Counted from the stretch's first letter, positions 17,643 to 25,946 are shown. The stretch: DNA of 64,000 nucleotides from Marinobacter sp. SS5-14b (GCF_030541005.1 NZ_JASSVM010000003.1:310001-374000); one strand, 5' to 3'. Notes: generated from the sequence alone by a model not told the origin. A program made the numbers and translations.

Positions 17643-18608
17643 CTAAGCCGCTTGTCGTCGCCGTCCAGGATTTCGGTAATCCTGATAGCTATCTTCAAAG
17701 GCAGTCGCCCGGTGGCACCACCGTTCCGGGTCCAGATTCAGCCGTTCCAGAATCGGCAGCGCGCTTTCGTCAATGCAGCCGCGTTTGTCGCTCCGGCTGA
17801 TCCGCCCGGTGCAATCCACCAGTTCCAGGTAATCTGCAAAGCTGAACAGGATGCCTCGCTGGAAGCCGTTTCGAATCACGCCTTCAAAACCCAGCAGCGG
17901 TTTTAACGGTACCGAAAAATCATTCAACGCTTGCTGTTCCGTTTGCCGTGCAATGGCTTCCGCCAGATCGAAGGTAGGATGAATGCGTTCCTTAATGCTG
18001 GTGTGGTCGGAAGTCTCCGGTGTCTCTGCCATGGCGGCGCGGATGGGATTCAGGTCGACGTAGGCCATGCAGGAGAGAAGGGCTTCTTCGGTGTCCAGGG
18101 CCTGGGATTTGAACCTACTCTCCCAGAAATGGCCCGTGCACTCATCTTCCCGGTTGGCCTGCCTCGCAATTGGTTCATTCAGGCATTTCATAAACCAGCT
18201 CAAATCCGCCAACCGCTGCCGGACGGTTTCCGCGTACGCCTCCACTCGCCGAAGCTCTGCAGCACACAACTCGTCGCCCCGATGATATCGCTGTACCAGT
18301 GGAGGCCCTTTGTAAAGGCTGCACCAGCGCGCCAGCACCTCATCCATGCTCCACGGCTCTATGTCATCCGGGCTGAGTTTCACCACCAGGTGATAATGAT
18401 TCGACATCACCGCATAAGCGGCCACATCTACCGCAAACACTGATGCCAGAAGCCGGATTCGCTCTTCAATCCAGCCCCGCCGGTGTTCATAACAGCGCCC
18501 GGTGGCGCGGTCTTTTCCGCAGAGGAAGGTGCGGCGCACGCAGCGTGAGATCACGTGGTAGAAGGGGGTGTCTGAAACGCTGACCAGTTCTGCTCTGGCT
18601 TTGGGCAT
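17643..18608 (-). CDS. Y1 (HUH) transposase, REP-associated type
   Basis: About 321 residues from the Met of MPKARAELVSVSDTPFYHVI, which has AAGGA 7-8 bp upstream; upstream in-frame Mets up to 18731 lack this. The Y1_Tnp core is YHVISRCVRRTFLCG and AYAVMSNHYHLVV (the HUH-like metal-binding His pair), then WFMKCLNEPIARQANRE and GHFWESRFKSQAL, the usual RAYT blocks; DLNPIRA follows. It is larger than the RAYT at 26016 and belongs to a different subgroup. Single-copy RAYTs of this type are thought to act on REP hairpins; the repeat array next to it is the natural candidate substrate (inference). Confidence 0.85.
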   Translation of the reverse strand: MPKARAELVSVSDTPFYHVISRCVRRTFLCGKDRATGRCYEHRRGWIEERIRLLASVFAVDVAAYAVMSNHYHLVVKLSPDDIEPWSMDEVLARWCSLYKGPPLVQRYHRGDELCAAELRRVEAYAETVRQRLADLSWFMKCLNEPIARQANREDECTGHFWESRFKSQALDTEEALLSCMAYVDLNPIRAAMAETPETSDHTSIKERIHPTFDLAEAIARQTEQQALNDFSVPLKPLLGFEGVIRNGFQRGILFSFADYLELVDCTGRISRSDKRGCIDESALPILERLNLDPERWCHRATAFEDSYQDYRNPGRRRQAA

Positions 18609-18669
18609 GGTGAAGTCCTTGTCTTCCGTGACTGTTGACATGCTCATATCATGCATCAATAATTCGGAT

Positions 18670-18752
18670 CTGTATAGATGTACAGTATTTTGGTGTTTTA
18701 GTGTGTTTCCCTTATTTCTGCTATTTCTCAAACTCTATTTTTGTATGTACAA
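18670..18752 (+). promoter_or_regulatory. Candidate brnTA operator: two TGTA/TACA palindromes
   Basis: TTGTATGTACAA at 18741-18752, 10 bp before brnT, is a palindrome with TTGTA/TACAA arms. CTGTATAGATGTACAG at 18670-18685 carries the same half-sites with wider spacing. BrnA antitoxins autorepress their operons through palindromes; assignment here is inference from position and symmetry. Confidence 0.4.
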
Positions 18753-18761
18753 TAAATCCAG

Positions 18762-19031
18762 ATGAATATTGAATTCGATCCAAGGAAGGATGAGAAGAAC
18801 ACTGAAAAGCACGGTGTTTCGTTAGCTGATGCCGCCAGGCTCGAATGGGATTGGGTGTGGGCTATGGAGGATTTTCGTAATGATTATGGCGAGCGCCGAA
18901 TGATTGGGTATGGCCCCATAGGCGATCGTGTCTACTGTGTTGTTTACACAGAGCGAAAAGGCATCCGCCGCATAATCAGTCTTCGAAAGGCAAATCGTCG
19001 GGAGGTGAGGCTTTATGCAGACAAAATCTAA
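18762..19031 (+). CDS. brnT: BrnT-family toxin (RelE-like ribonuclease fold)
   Basis: 89 residues. MNIEFDPRKDEKNTEKHGVSL matches the BrnT N-terminal pattern (FDPxKxxxNxxKHGVSF), followed by RRMIGYG, YCVVYTERKGIRRIISLRKAN and REVRLY, the family's conserved core with its catalytic-site Arg and His residues. BrnT is a translation-inhibiting RNase. It overlaps brnA by 17 bp. This toxin-first order is the standard brnTA arrangement. Confidence 0.92.
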   Translation: MNIEFDPRKDEKNTEKHGVSLADAARLEWDWVWAMEDFRNDYGERRMIGYGPIGDRVYCVVYTERKGIRRIISLRKANRREVRLYADKI

Positions 19032-19323
19032 ATCAGGTCGGAAGTTTACACTGCCTTCGAGCGATGAAGAGTCAGGCATTAACGAGGGGATTGCACAAGA
19101 CGCAGATACACGCGAGCTCACGGAAGAAGAGTTCCGCCGGTTGCGTCCGGTTGGTCGGCCAAAGGCAGAGGTTACGAAGGAGCGGATAACTATCAGACTT
19201 TCACCGGAGGTCGTTGAGCAGTTTCGCGCCACAGGCAGCGGCTGGCAAACCCGAATGGACAAGGCGCTTCAGGAGTATCTGAGAACTCACAGTCAGTCGG
19301 ATCTTGAGAGACTGGGGTGCTGA
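19015..19323 (+). CDS. brnA: BrnA-family antitoxin
   Basis: 102 residues. A disordered N-terminus (toxin binding) precedes LTEEEFRRLRPVGRPKAEVTKERITIRLSPEVVEQFRATGSGWQTRMDKAL, a ribbon-helix-helix domain with the typical GRP-K...ITIRLSPEV and GWQTRMN-like motifs of BrnA. It neutralises BrnT and represses the operon. Degenerate hairpin-repeat fragments lie about 10 and 50 bp beyond its stop. Confidence 0.92.
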   Translation: MQTKSKSGRKFTLPSSDEESGINEGIAQDADTRELTEEEFRRLRPVGRPKAEVTKERITIRLSPEVVEQFRATGSGWQTRMDKALQEYLRTHSQSDLERLGC

Positions 19324-19462
19324 GCTGAACGGGTGATCATGGGCACGTGAACTGGACAACGAACAAATGCCGTGATGGACAGGCGCGCCTCAGCAGGAGT
19401 GTCGGATCATAATAGGCAACCTGCTATACTCTTGCTCGGTCAAAATCTTTTCTGGAACTCTT

Positions 19463-20161
19463 ATGCCTGCTGCCAGCGACACTCATTGGTCTATGTCGCC
19501 GAATCGGGGAAAAGCATTAATGCTGACCCAGCGAGTGGTGTCGGTTTTTGTTTGCGACGCAGTTCGGTTGGAGGGCATTAACTTTACCCTGCCAGAGGTG
19601 CAAACCCTTCTTCAGGGCGTGACCGTGGGCGGGCACAAGCTGAGTGACCAGCAAATAGCGGTCAATCAAGGTGAAGCCTGGAAAGCCCTCTTCCGGATGA
19701 TTCGCGAAAGGCAGTTTGAGCTAAGTCGCACATGCGCCGCCGACTTGCATGCGATTGCCGCCAAGGAGGAGGCTCTGGAGTGGGGTTGTTTTCGAACTGG
19801 CTCGGTGCTGATTGCGGGTACAGACTACTTGCCACCCCGTGCACAAGAACTTCCGGAATTATTCGATGACATGATCTCGCGAATCCGAGAGATCGATGAT
19901 ATTTACGATCAGGCCATTCATATTTTTCTCACCATGGCTCGTTGCCGGTTTTTTTATGGCGTCAATAAACGTATGGGTCGGTTCATGATGAATGGCAACC
20001 TGCTGAATAACGGCTATCCAGCTATTAATGTTCCTGCTTCACGCCAGCTGGAGTTTAACGAGCTTATGCTCGAGTTCTACGAATCCGGTGATCAGGCTGC
20101 CATGAATGCATTCGTCCGAAGCTGCATGGATGATCGCGCCGTTCTCATTATGAAAGAATGA
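19463..20161 (+). CDS. Fic-fold protein with degenerate catalytic motif
   Basis: 232 residues. The helical Fic core is recognisable from CRFFYGVNKRMGRFMMNGNLL, which aligns with the HPFx(D/E)GN(G/K)RxGR loop: Asn168, Lys169, Arg170 and Arg173 are kept. The catalytic His is replaced by Arg162, Pro by Phe163 and the metal-binding Asp/Glu by Gly166. LEGIN (Glu37) near the N-terminus resembles the inhibitory-helix motif of class II Fic proteins, although the Ser/Thr is Ala33. Canonical AMP transfer is therefore doubtful; an altered activity or a binding role is possible. The start could also be Met11. A REP palindrome follows 2 bp after the stop. Confidence 0.75.
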   Translation: MPAASDTHWSMSPNRGKALMLTQRVVSVFVCDAVRLEGINFTLPEVQTLLQGVTVGGHKLSDQQIAVNQGEAWKALFRMIRERQFELSRTCAADLHAIAAKEEALEWGCFRTGSVLIAGTDYLPPRAQELPELFDDMISRIREIDDIYDQAIHIFLTMARCRFFYGVNKRMGRFMMNGNLLNNGYPAINVPASRQLEFNELMLEFYESGDQAAMNAFVRSCMDDRAVLIMKE

Positions 20162-20162
20162 T

Positions 20163-20187
20163 GGGGTCAGACCCGGGGTCTGACCCC
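20163..20187. repeat. REP-like palindrome between convergent genes
   Basis: Perfect 12-bp arms GGGGTCAGACCC and GGGTCTGACCCC around a single G. Sits between the fic and ppnP stop codons and could terminate transcription from both sides. Confidence 0.85.
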
Positions 20188-20207
20188 AACCTTCATCGCC
20201 AGCTCTC

Positions 20208-20495
20208 TTATTCGTAAGTACAAAAATACGCCGTATCCATATCCGCCTTAACCTTGAAGCTGGTATTGGCTTCCACTTCAAAAGCGTCGCCAGCTGCAAA
20301 ACGAGCCCAGCTCTCACTGCCCGGCAACTGCACAGTCAGCGCACCACTCACAACGGTCATCACTTCTTTTTTACTGGTGCCGAACTCATATTCACCCGGG
20401 CTGATCACGCCCACGGTGGCAGGCAAAGACTCACCCTGAAAGCCGATGGATTTCACCTTGCCGTCAAAGTATTCGTTTACGTTCAGCATAGCCAT
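20208..20495 (-). CDS. ppnP: Pyrimidine/purine nucleoside phosphorylase PpnP
   Basis: 95-residue cupin of the YaiE/PpnP family: [52 protein letters not shown] and [18 protein letters not shown] are diagnostic. The enzyme catalyses phosphorolysis of several nucleosides in the cytoplasm. The gene ends next to a REP palindrome shared with the convergent fic gene and starts 9 bp downstream of the DUF4013-like membrane gene on the same strand. Confidence 0.95.
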   Translation of the reverse strand: MAMLNVNEYFDGKVKSIGFQGESLPATVGVISPGEYEFGTSKKEVMTVVSGALTVQLPGSESWARFAAGDAFEVEANTSFKVKADMDTAYFCTYE

Positions 20496-20504
20496 AACTC
20501 CTGG

Positions 20505-21239
20505 TCATTTGTAATAAGCAAGCGAGGCGCTCGATTTTATCTTCAGCGCTAATTCGCCAAGCTCATGGGCGGTCGCCACATAGAAGAAGGTTACCGTCAC
20601 CAGAGGAATCAGAATCACCCCGACAAACGATGCCGCCAGCAGTAAGTCGATGACAACAACACTGATAACAAACAGTATCCACATCAGAAAGAAGTGGGTA
20701 AACAGACCGATGTTGCTCATGACGAAATAGAAATTCGGTAAAAAGCCAAAAAGCTTTCTCCAATCCCCGGATAAAACATAACGAACCATTCCGCATTGAA
20801 ACGTTGGTGCTGAGATCAGCGCCCAGGTGCTGTACACCATAAAGACGGTCAAAAGATCAGAGCCTACATCCTGAACAAAAGCTTCCACCCCTTCGGTAAA
20901 AAGCAAATGGATATCTGAAATCCAGTCAACAATTCCCGAAACTCCCAGAACACGGCACACTATCCATGGCACCAGAAAGTAGACGAAGAGCGCGGACCAT
21001 AGAATCGCGCCGCGCTTGAGCCACAAAATAATATTCACGGGTGGAAGATCATTTCGCCCCTCTGCGATGCTGTGAACCATTTCAAAACGCCAGCCTTTGA
21101 GTAAAAGCAGGCTAAGAATGCCTATGATCGGTATAAGCGGGGCAAGAAAAATTGGCCAGATTCTGACCGGCCAATTCTTGTAATCGAAAACGTAGGTAAG
21201 ACTCTTCTGAAACCGGGTGATGATGTTGTCTTGCGTCAT
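20505..21239 (-). CDS. Multi-pass membrane protein (DUF4013-like)
   Basis: About 244 residues from the Met of MTQDNIITRFQKSLTYVFDYKNWPVRI; an upstream in-frame Met at 21329 adds a polar, unlikely leader. Hydrophobic segments: WPIFLAPLIPIIGILSLLLL, AILWSALFVYFLVPWIV, the DLLTVFMVYSTWALIS region, and a long C-terminal pair ending in VTVTFFYVATAH. The pattern and the N-terminal basic FDYKNWP stretch fit DUF4013-type proteins, but the assignment is loose and the function unknown. Likely co-transcribed with ppnP and the hydrolase. Confidence 0.65.
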   Translation of the reverse strand: MTQDNIITRFQKSLTYVFDYKNWPVRIWPIFLAPLIPIIGILSLLLLKGWRFEMVHSIAEGRNDLPPVNIILWLKRGAILWSALFVYFLVPWIVCRVLGVSGIVDWISDIHLLFTEGVEAFVQDVGSDLLTVFMVYSTWALISAPTFQCGMVRYVLSGDWRKLFGFLPNFYFVMSNIGLFTHFFLMWILFVISVVVIDLLLAASFVGVILIPLVTVTFFYVATAHELGELALKIKSSASLAYYK

Positions 21240-21339
21240 GGCGAGCCGGGTTGTCGACTTTGCAGGGGATGTTGGGCTGCGAAGAATAAGGGCATGCCGG
21301 TGTCTGGTCAATACACCGGCCCTGCCCAAAATTGAGGCT

Positions 21340-22365
21340 TCAATTCAACCGCTGGGCCAAAGCCCCCAAACCTCTCCGCAAAAACAAAGCTGCATCTTTC
21401 ACCGTTTCTTCGGGCAATTCCTCCATCGGTATATGCCCCACCGTCGGGTAAACAACCAGTTTGGCCTGCGGAATATCCGCCATCCACTTTTCTGAAAGCG
21501 CCAACGGTACCCAGGCATCATCCTCACCCCACATAAGCAGAGTTTCGGCGGTAATGCGCTTGAACGGCGGCGGGTCGAAGTTTTCCGCTCGGGCTTCGAT
21601 CATTTTCAGGGTCTTGATATACAAGGGCTTGGCACCCGGGCGCATGTTCATGTGAACGTAGCGGAAGTAGTCCTCATCATCAATACGGTCAGAATCACCG
21701 TAAACCCAGGCCAGGTTCAAAGTTACCGCCCAGGCGGGCTGAATGTATTGGCCAACAAAGGCCACTGGCGCGAAGGTGCCTACGCTCAAAATCCATGGGG
21801 TGTCCTGAGGGTAGCCGAAGGGGTCAAGCAAGATGAGCTTGTCTACCCGGCCCGGATGGCGGGCGGCGTACCGGGCCGCGATGTAGCCGCCCAGTGAGTT
21901 ACCGGCCAGCGACACCGTGTTCAGGTCCAGTTTATTTACGAAGCCTTCGAATGCATCCAGGGCGTGCTCTTCATTAAAATCGTCAAGCTCCTCAGGGCCG
22001 CCGGTCAGGCCGAATCCTGGCATATCCAGGGCAATCACCCGGTGGGTTTTCGACAGCTCTTCTGTCCAGTCATCCCAGGTTTGCAGCGCTGAAAAAATCC
22101 CGTGCATCAGAATCACGGTGTCGCCCTGGCCACGGTCCTGGTAGTGAATGTTGTAGCCATTCACCTTTACAAACTTTGAATGCTCGTTGGTGTAACGATC
22201 CTTCAGATCGTCCATCTCCATGCTGACCAGACCGCCCCAATGGCTCAGGGTAGGGCTTGCCTTCATCGACGCTCCGATAGGGGAGCAGCCAGACAGCGCA
22301 ACAATAACCAGCAGAATGGCCAGCAACGGGAACAGACGGGGCAGTGAGTATTCGGAAACGCGCAT
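21340..22365 (-). CDS. Alpha/beta-hydrolase lipoprotein
   Basis: 341 residues. The lipoprotein signal is LLAILLVIVALSGC (Cys27). The alpha/beta-hydrolase core shows the oxyanion segment MHGIFSALQTWDDW, nucleophile elbow GNSLGG (Ser157), the acid in WGEDDAWVP and His in VGHIPMEE. The variable lid region includes FVGQYIQPAWAVTLNLAWVYGD. Predicted membrane-anchored esterase, lipase or epoxide/haloalkane-type hydrolase; the substrate cannot be inferred. The 423-bp gap upstream to the VWA gene holds a REP composite and a possible sigma-54 site. Confidence 0.85.
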   Translation of the reverse strand: MRVSEYSLPRLFPLLAILLVIVALSGCSPIGASMKASPTLSHWGGLVSMEMDDLKDRYTNEHSKFVKVNGYNIHYQDRGQGDTVILMHGIFSALQTWDDWTEELSKTHRVIALDMPGFGLTGGPEELDDFNEEHALDAFEGFVNKLDLNTVSLAGNSLGGYIAARYAARHPGRVDKLILLDPFGYPQDTPWILSVGTFAPVAFVGQYIQPAWAVTLNLAWVYGDSDRIDDEDYFRYVHMNMRPGAKPLYIKTLKMIEARAENFDPPPFKRITAETLLMWGEDDAWVPLALSEKWMADIPQAKLVVYPTVGHIPMEELPEETVKDAALFLRRGLGALAQRLN

Positions 22366-22562
22366 CAGGCAAACCTTCCTGGTTCAATCAATCGTGTCGC
22401 CAGCTTCCCAGCTAACCGCCATGCTGCCATTGACGTAAGTGCCACTGATTGCGGTTATGGCAGGTCAAATACCCGTAAAACGCTGAAAATAAAAAGATAA
22501 AAAGCTTTCGCTTTCTTCGGTAAATGGCTCAGCCTGTGCGCTGTATCACAGCCGAACAGTGC

Positions 22563-22639
22563 GGGGTCAGACCCGGGGTCTGACCCCGGAACAGACCCCG
22601 GAACATTTGGTGCGGTGAAATGCACTGGGGTCTGACCCC
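22563..22639. repeat. REP composite element
   Basis: Three modules: the 25-bp palindrome of GGGGTCAGACCC arms; a middle hairpin with CATTT and AAATG arms around GGTGCGGTG; and a closing GGGGTCTGACCCC. The same order recurs at 25947, 26736 and 28164, and inverted at 24467. Lies in a divergent intergenic gap where nothing else but a possible promoter was seen. Confidence 0.8.
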
Positions 22640-22729
22640 GCATCAAGCTGTCAAGTCACTTTACACATTGTTCTTTTTCTGATCGGTAGAAGCGTTGTAA
22701 CTGTTTGAGTTGTCAATTTAAAGCGGGCG

Positions 22730-22746
22730 TTGGCAAGAAATGCGCT
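22730..22746 (+). promoter_or_regulatory. Weak sigma-54-like promoter upstream of the PEP-CTERM gene
   Basis: TTGGCAAGAAATGCGCT has GG and GC 10 bp apart, 44 bp before the ATG. The -12 half (GCGC instead of TTGC) is poor. It is mentioned because PEP-CTERM genes in several lineages are RpoN dependent. Confidence 0.3.
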
Positions 22747-22789
22747 TAAAAACGGATGTAATGTTCACATATTTAAAAGGAGTTTTACC

Positions 22790-23701
22790 ATGAACAAAAA
22801 ATGGATTGCGGTTCCCGCTAGTGTTGCTGCTGCAGTGATGATGAACACCGCCGCAGTTGCTGCGCCGATTACGGCCGACGTGGTTTTTCTGGTGGATGAA
22901 TCTGGCTCCATGAGCGGCGAGCACACATGGCTTGGCAACATGATTGCCAGCCTGGAAAGCGGTCTGCAAGGGCAGGGCGTAGGTGTGTCGGAGGCCAACC
23001 GGTATTCACTGGTCGGCTTTGGTGGGTCCAATAATCAAAACCACCTCGACCCACACTCGCACGATATGGACGCTGGGACCGGTGGTAATCAGGCGTGGGG
23101 TAGCTCCACTCAGTTTGCGTCTGCTACTTCGAGCCTGGTCACAACCGGTGGCACTGAAGATGGTTGGAACGCTCTGGATTGGGCTATTAACAACCTGAAC
23201 TACCGTGGCAATGCGGCAGTCAACTTCGTTCTGGTTACCGATGAAGACCGTGACAACACCAACGGCGCTCTTAACAAGCCGGGCCTGCTCTCTGGCCTGA
23301 ATGGCCTGAATGCCTTGCTGAACGTTGTGGTTAACAACAACTTTGGTTGCGGTGTGTCTTCTGGCAATGCCATCGGTATCGACAGCGATGACAACGGCTT
23401 CCAGGCCGATGGCGCTGGTGGCTTCACCAAGTGTGAAGGCGCGGGTGTTATTGGCTCTGGTGCCGGTACCACGAAGTCTGATTACATTGACCTGGCACTG
23501 GACTCCGGCGGCGCAGCCTGGAACCTGGGCATCCTTCGTCAGGGTGGCAACAACGCGGCGTCCTTTACCAGCTCGTTCGTAGATACCAAGGTTCAGGAAA
23601 TTACCGAGCAACCGCCGGTATCCACTGTTCCCGAACCCGGCACCCTGGCGCTTCTGGGCCTCGGCCTGACTGGTCTGGCCTTCCGTCGCAGGAAAGCCTA
23701 A
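22790..23701 (+). CDS. VWA-domain protein with PEP-CTERM sorting signal
   Basis: 303 residues from ATG 22790, which has GGAG at the right distance. The signal peptide is MNKKWIAVPASVAAAVMMNTA. The von Willebrand A domain begins VVFLVDESGSMSG, a complete MIDAS DxSxS. The middle is Asn/Gly rich with two Cys (FGCGV and FTKCEG). The C-terminus is VPEPGTLALLGLGLTGLAF then RRRKA: PEP motif, hydrophobic helix and basic tail, the exosortase substrate signal. It should be exported and processed by an exosortase; none is visible in this window, so one must be encoded elsewhere. Confidence 0.92.
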   Translation: MNKKWIAVPASVAAAVMMNTAAVAAPITADVVFLVDESGSMSGEHTWLGNMIASLESGLQGQGVGVSEANRYSLVGFGGSNNQNHLDPHSHDMDAGTGGNQAWGSSTQFASATSSLVTTGGTEDGWNALDWAINNLNYRGNAAVNFVLVTDEDRDNTNGALNKPGLLSGLNGLNALLNVVVNNNFGCGVSSGNAIGIDSDDNGFQADGAGGFTKCEGAGVIGSGAGTTKSDYIDLALDSGGAAWNLGILRQGGNNAASFTSSFVDTKVQEITEQPPVSTVPEPGTLALLGLGLTGLAFRRRKA

Positions 23702-23709
23702 ATCCGATT

Positions 23710-23734
23710 GGGGTCAGACCCCGGGTCTGACCCC
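23710..23734. repeat. REP-like palindrome between convergent genes
   Basis: GGGGTCAGACCC and GGGTCTGACCCC arms between the VWA stop and the cytochrome stop codon. Positioned as a bidirectional terminator. Confidence 0.85.
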
Positions 23735-23739
23735 AATTC

Positions 23740-24381
23740 TTATCGGGTTGTGAGATAAGCGGCAAGCGCCTTGATATCTTGCTCTGTCAATACGCCGGCA
23801 ATGCCTATCATTGGCGTGTTGTGTTTTGTTGGGTCCATCCCCTTGAATCGATTTAGCGCAATTTCCAGGTATTCCGAAGGCTGCCCGGCCAAGCGCGGCA
23901 TATCCTGAAAACCCTGGGCTTCTCTGCCATGGCAAGCGGCACAGCGTGTGCCAAACAGCGCTTCTCCGGTCGCAATTCGGGCTGAGTCAGTATTCGTGCG
24001 GGCTTTTGCCGTCTGCTGACTGAAATACACTGCAATATTGATCCGCTCCTCCAGTGACAACGTTTTTGCCAGCTTGGACATCACATAATCTTCGCGGGTG
24101 CCATCACCGAATTTCTCGAACTGATTGAACAAGTATTGCGGATGCTGTGCCGCCAAATTGGGAATGTAATCGCGCTTGCTGTTGCCGTCTTCTCCGTGAC
24201 AGTAGCCACAAAACCGAATGCGCTCATGCCCGGCCTCGTAACTGGCTTGCCGTTGCTCCTCATCCGCCATAATCGCCTTCAACTGCTCCATCGCATCATC
24301 GCTTGAATCTGCATGCGCATACATCGAGCACCCAAGGCCCGCCACCAACATCAGACTTCTCACCCAAGGACTGCAAACCAT
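23740..24381 (-). CDS. Dihaem cytochrome c (c4-like)
   Basis: 213 residues with a signal peptide ending near MYAHA. Two haem-binding motifs: CGYCH (58-62) in RFCGYCHGEDGNSKRDYIPNLAAQHPQYL and CAACH (147-151) in LFGTRCAACHGREAQGFQDMPRLAGQ. The repeated PNLAAQ/PRLAGQ-QYL and distal Met-containing segments are typical of the two-domain cytochrome c4 family. Predicted periplasmic electron carrier. It converges with the VWA gene. The partner oxidase is unknown. Confidence 0.9.
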   Translation of the reverse strand: MVCSPWVRSLMLVAGLGCSMYAHADSSDDAMEQLKAIMADEEQRQASYEAGHERIRFCGYCHGEDGNSKRDYIPNLAAQHPQYLFNQFEKFGDGTREDYVMSKLAKTLSLEERINIAVYFSQQTAKARTNTDSARIATGEALFGTRCAACHGREAQGFQDMPRLAGQPSEYLEIALNRFKGMDPTKHNTPMIGIAGVLTEQDIKALAAYLTTR

Positions 24382-24466
24382 AAGGCACCCTTACTGCTCA
24401 GGAAAACGCGAAGCCTAGCTCCAGCGGAAAAGCCAAATCTTGAGAAAGATCAATAAAAACCGAATT

Positions 24467-24531
24467 GGGGTCAGACCCCCGTGCATTTCACCCCGCCAAA
24501 TGCACAGGGGTCGGGTCCCGGACCTGACCCC
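24467..24531. repeat. REP composite element, inverted orientation
   Basis: Begins GGGGTCAGACCCC, continues through the reverse of the CATTT/AAATG middle hairpin and ends in a diverged long palindrome (GGTCGGGTCCCGGACCTGACC). Lies between the divergent cytochrome and MBL-nuclease genes. Confidence 0.75.
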
Positions 24532-24583
24532 ATTCCTGATTTTGCGTTAAGCTAAAGGCTTATGAACTAGCCAAGGATTTGCT

Positions 24584-25945
24584 ATGAAACTTCGCTTCCT
24601 CGGTGGTACGGGCACGGTTACCGGCTCTCGCTACCTGCTTTCTGATGACCGCCACCGATTGCTGGTGGATTGTGGGATGTATCAGGGTGTGAAAACACTG
24701 AGGCGGCGAAACTGGGCGGCGTTTCCGGTTGATCCGTCCACCATTGATGCCGTGGTGTTAACCCACGCGCACATCGATCACTCAGGTTACCTTCCAGCAC
24801 TGGTGAAAAACGGTTTCAAGGGCAAGATTTACTGCACCAAAGCCACTCATGAGTTGTGCAAAGTGCTGTTGCCGGATGCGGGCTTCCTGCAGGAGGAGGA
24901 TGCCAAGTACGCGTTCCGGAAAAAGTTCTCCAAGCACGAAAAGCCAGAGCCGCTGTTCACCGAAAAAGACGCCTGGGAAGCGTTGAAGCATTTCGAGTCG
25001 CTGCATTACCACGAGACATTCGAGCCGGTGAAAGGGTTTGAAGTGAGTTTTACACCAGCGGGGCACATTCTCGGGTCATCCTGCGTGCACGTTCGCCACA
25101 GCGAAAGCCAGCGAACGGTGGTGTTCAGTGGCGATGTGGGGCGGCAAGACGACATCATCATGCGCCCACCGGAACCCCTTCAGCATGCCGATGTGCTGGT
25201 GTGCGAATCCACCTACGGTGACCGCGCGCACAGCGATTCAGACCCGGAAAGTGAATTGGAGGAAGTGATCACCAAAACCGCAGCCCGTGGCGGGATCACC
25301 CTCATGCCGGCCTTCGCTGTGGGCCGCGCGCAAATGCTGCTTTATGTGGTGCACAAGCTGATGGGGCAGGGCCGCATTCCCAAACTGCCGGTTTACCTGA
25401 ACAGCCCGATGGCCATCAAGGCAACGGAAATATTCTGCAAGCACCACAAAGAACACAAGCTTAACGGCAGTCAATGCGAGCTGATTGACGACAAAACCCA
25501 GTTTGTTCGCACCGTTGAGCAGTCCATCGAACTGGATGCAGTGCGCTTTCCGTGCATCATCATCTCGGCCAGCGGCATGGCATCCGGTGGCCGCGTTCTT
25601 CACCATCTGAAAACCCTGTTGCCAAACCCACGCAACAGCATTGTCTTTGCAGGCTTTCAGGCGCCTGGCACCCGTGGCGATGCACTAGTGAACGGTGCTG
25701 AGTCGGTGAAAATTCACGGTGAATACTGGCCAGTGAAGGCCGAAATTCATAACCTCGCGTCCATGAGCGCCCACGGCGACTACCGTGAAATACTCACCTG
25801 GCTTGAACAGGGCAGCCTGAAGCCCGAAAAAGTCTACGTGACCCACGGCGAAGCCGTTGCCAGCGACACCATGCGAAAACGCATCACCGAAAAGTTCGGC
25901 TGGGACGCAGAAGTGCCAGACCTCTTCGAAGAAGTCGAAATCTAG
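24584..25945 (+). CDS. Beta-CASP metallo-beta-lactamase RNA-processing hydrolase (YSH1-like)
   Basis: 453 residues. Metal motif THAHIDHSG (His61, His63, Asp65, His66); later SGDVG and the RNA-specificity motifs VCESTYGDRAH, GITLMPAFAVGRAQ, SASGMASGGRVLHHL and MSAHGDY. These are the beta-CASP and C-terminal Zn-dependent RNA-hydrolase blocks. Predicted endo- or exonuclease on RNA in the cytoplasm, related to the CPSF73 and RNase J superfamily; the substrate is not known. The stop is 2 bp before the REP composite at the edge of the RAYT. Confidence 0.9.
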   Translation: MKLRFLGGTGTVTGSRYLLSDDRHRLLVDCGMYQGVKTLRRRNWAAFPVDPSTIDAVVLTHAHIDHSGYLPALVKNGFKGKIYCTKATHELCKVLLPDAGFLQEEDAKYAFRKKFSKHEKPEPLFTEKDAWEALKHFESLHYHETFEPVKGFEVSFTPAGHILGSSCVHVRHSESQRTVVFSGDVGRQDDIIMRPPEPLQHADVLVCESTYGDRAHSDSDPESELEEVITKTAARGGITLMPAFAVGRAQMLLYVVHKLMGQGRIPKLPVYLNSPMAIKATEIFCKHHKEHKLNGSQCELIDDKTQFVRTVEQSIELDAVRFPCIIISASGMASGGRVLHHLKTLLPNPRNSIVFAGFQAPGTRGDALVNGAESVKIHGEYWPVKAEIHNLASMSAHGDYREILTWLEQGSLKPEKVYVTHGEAVASDTMRKRITEKFGWDAEVPDLFEEVEI

Positions 25946-25946
25946 T

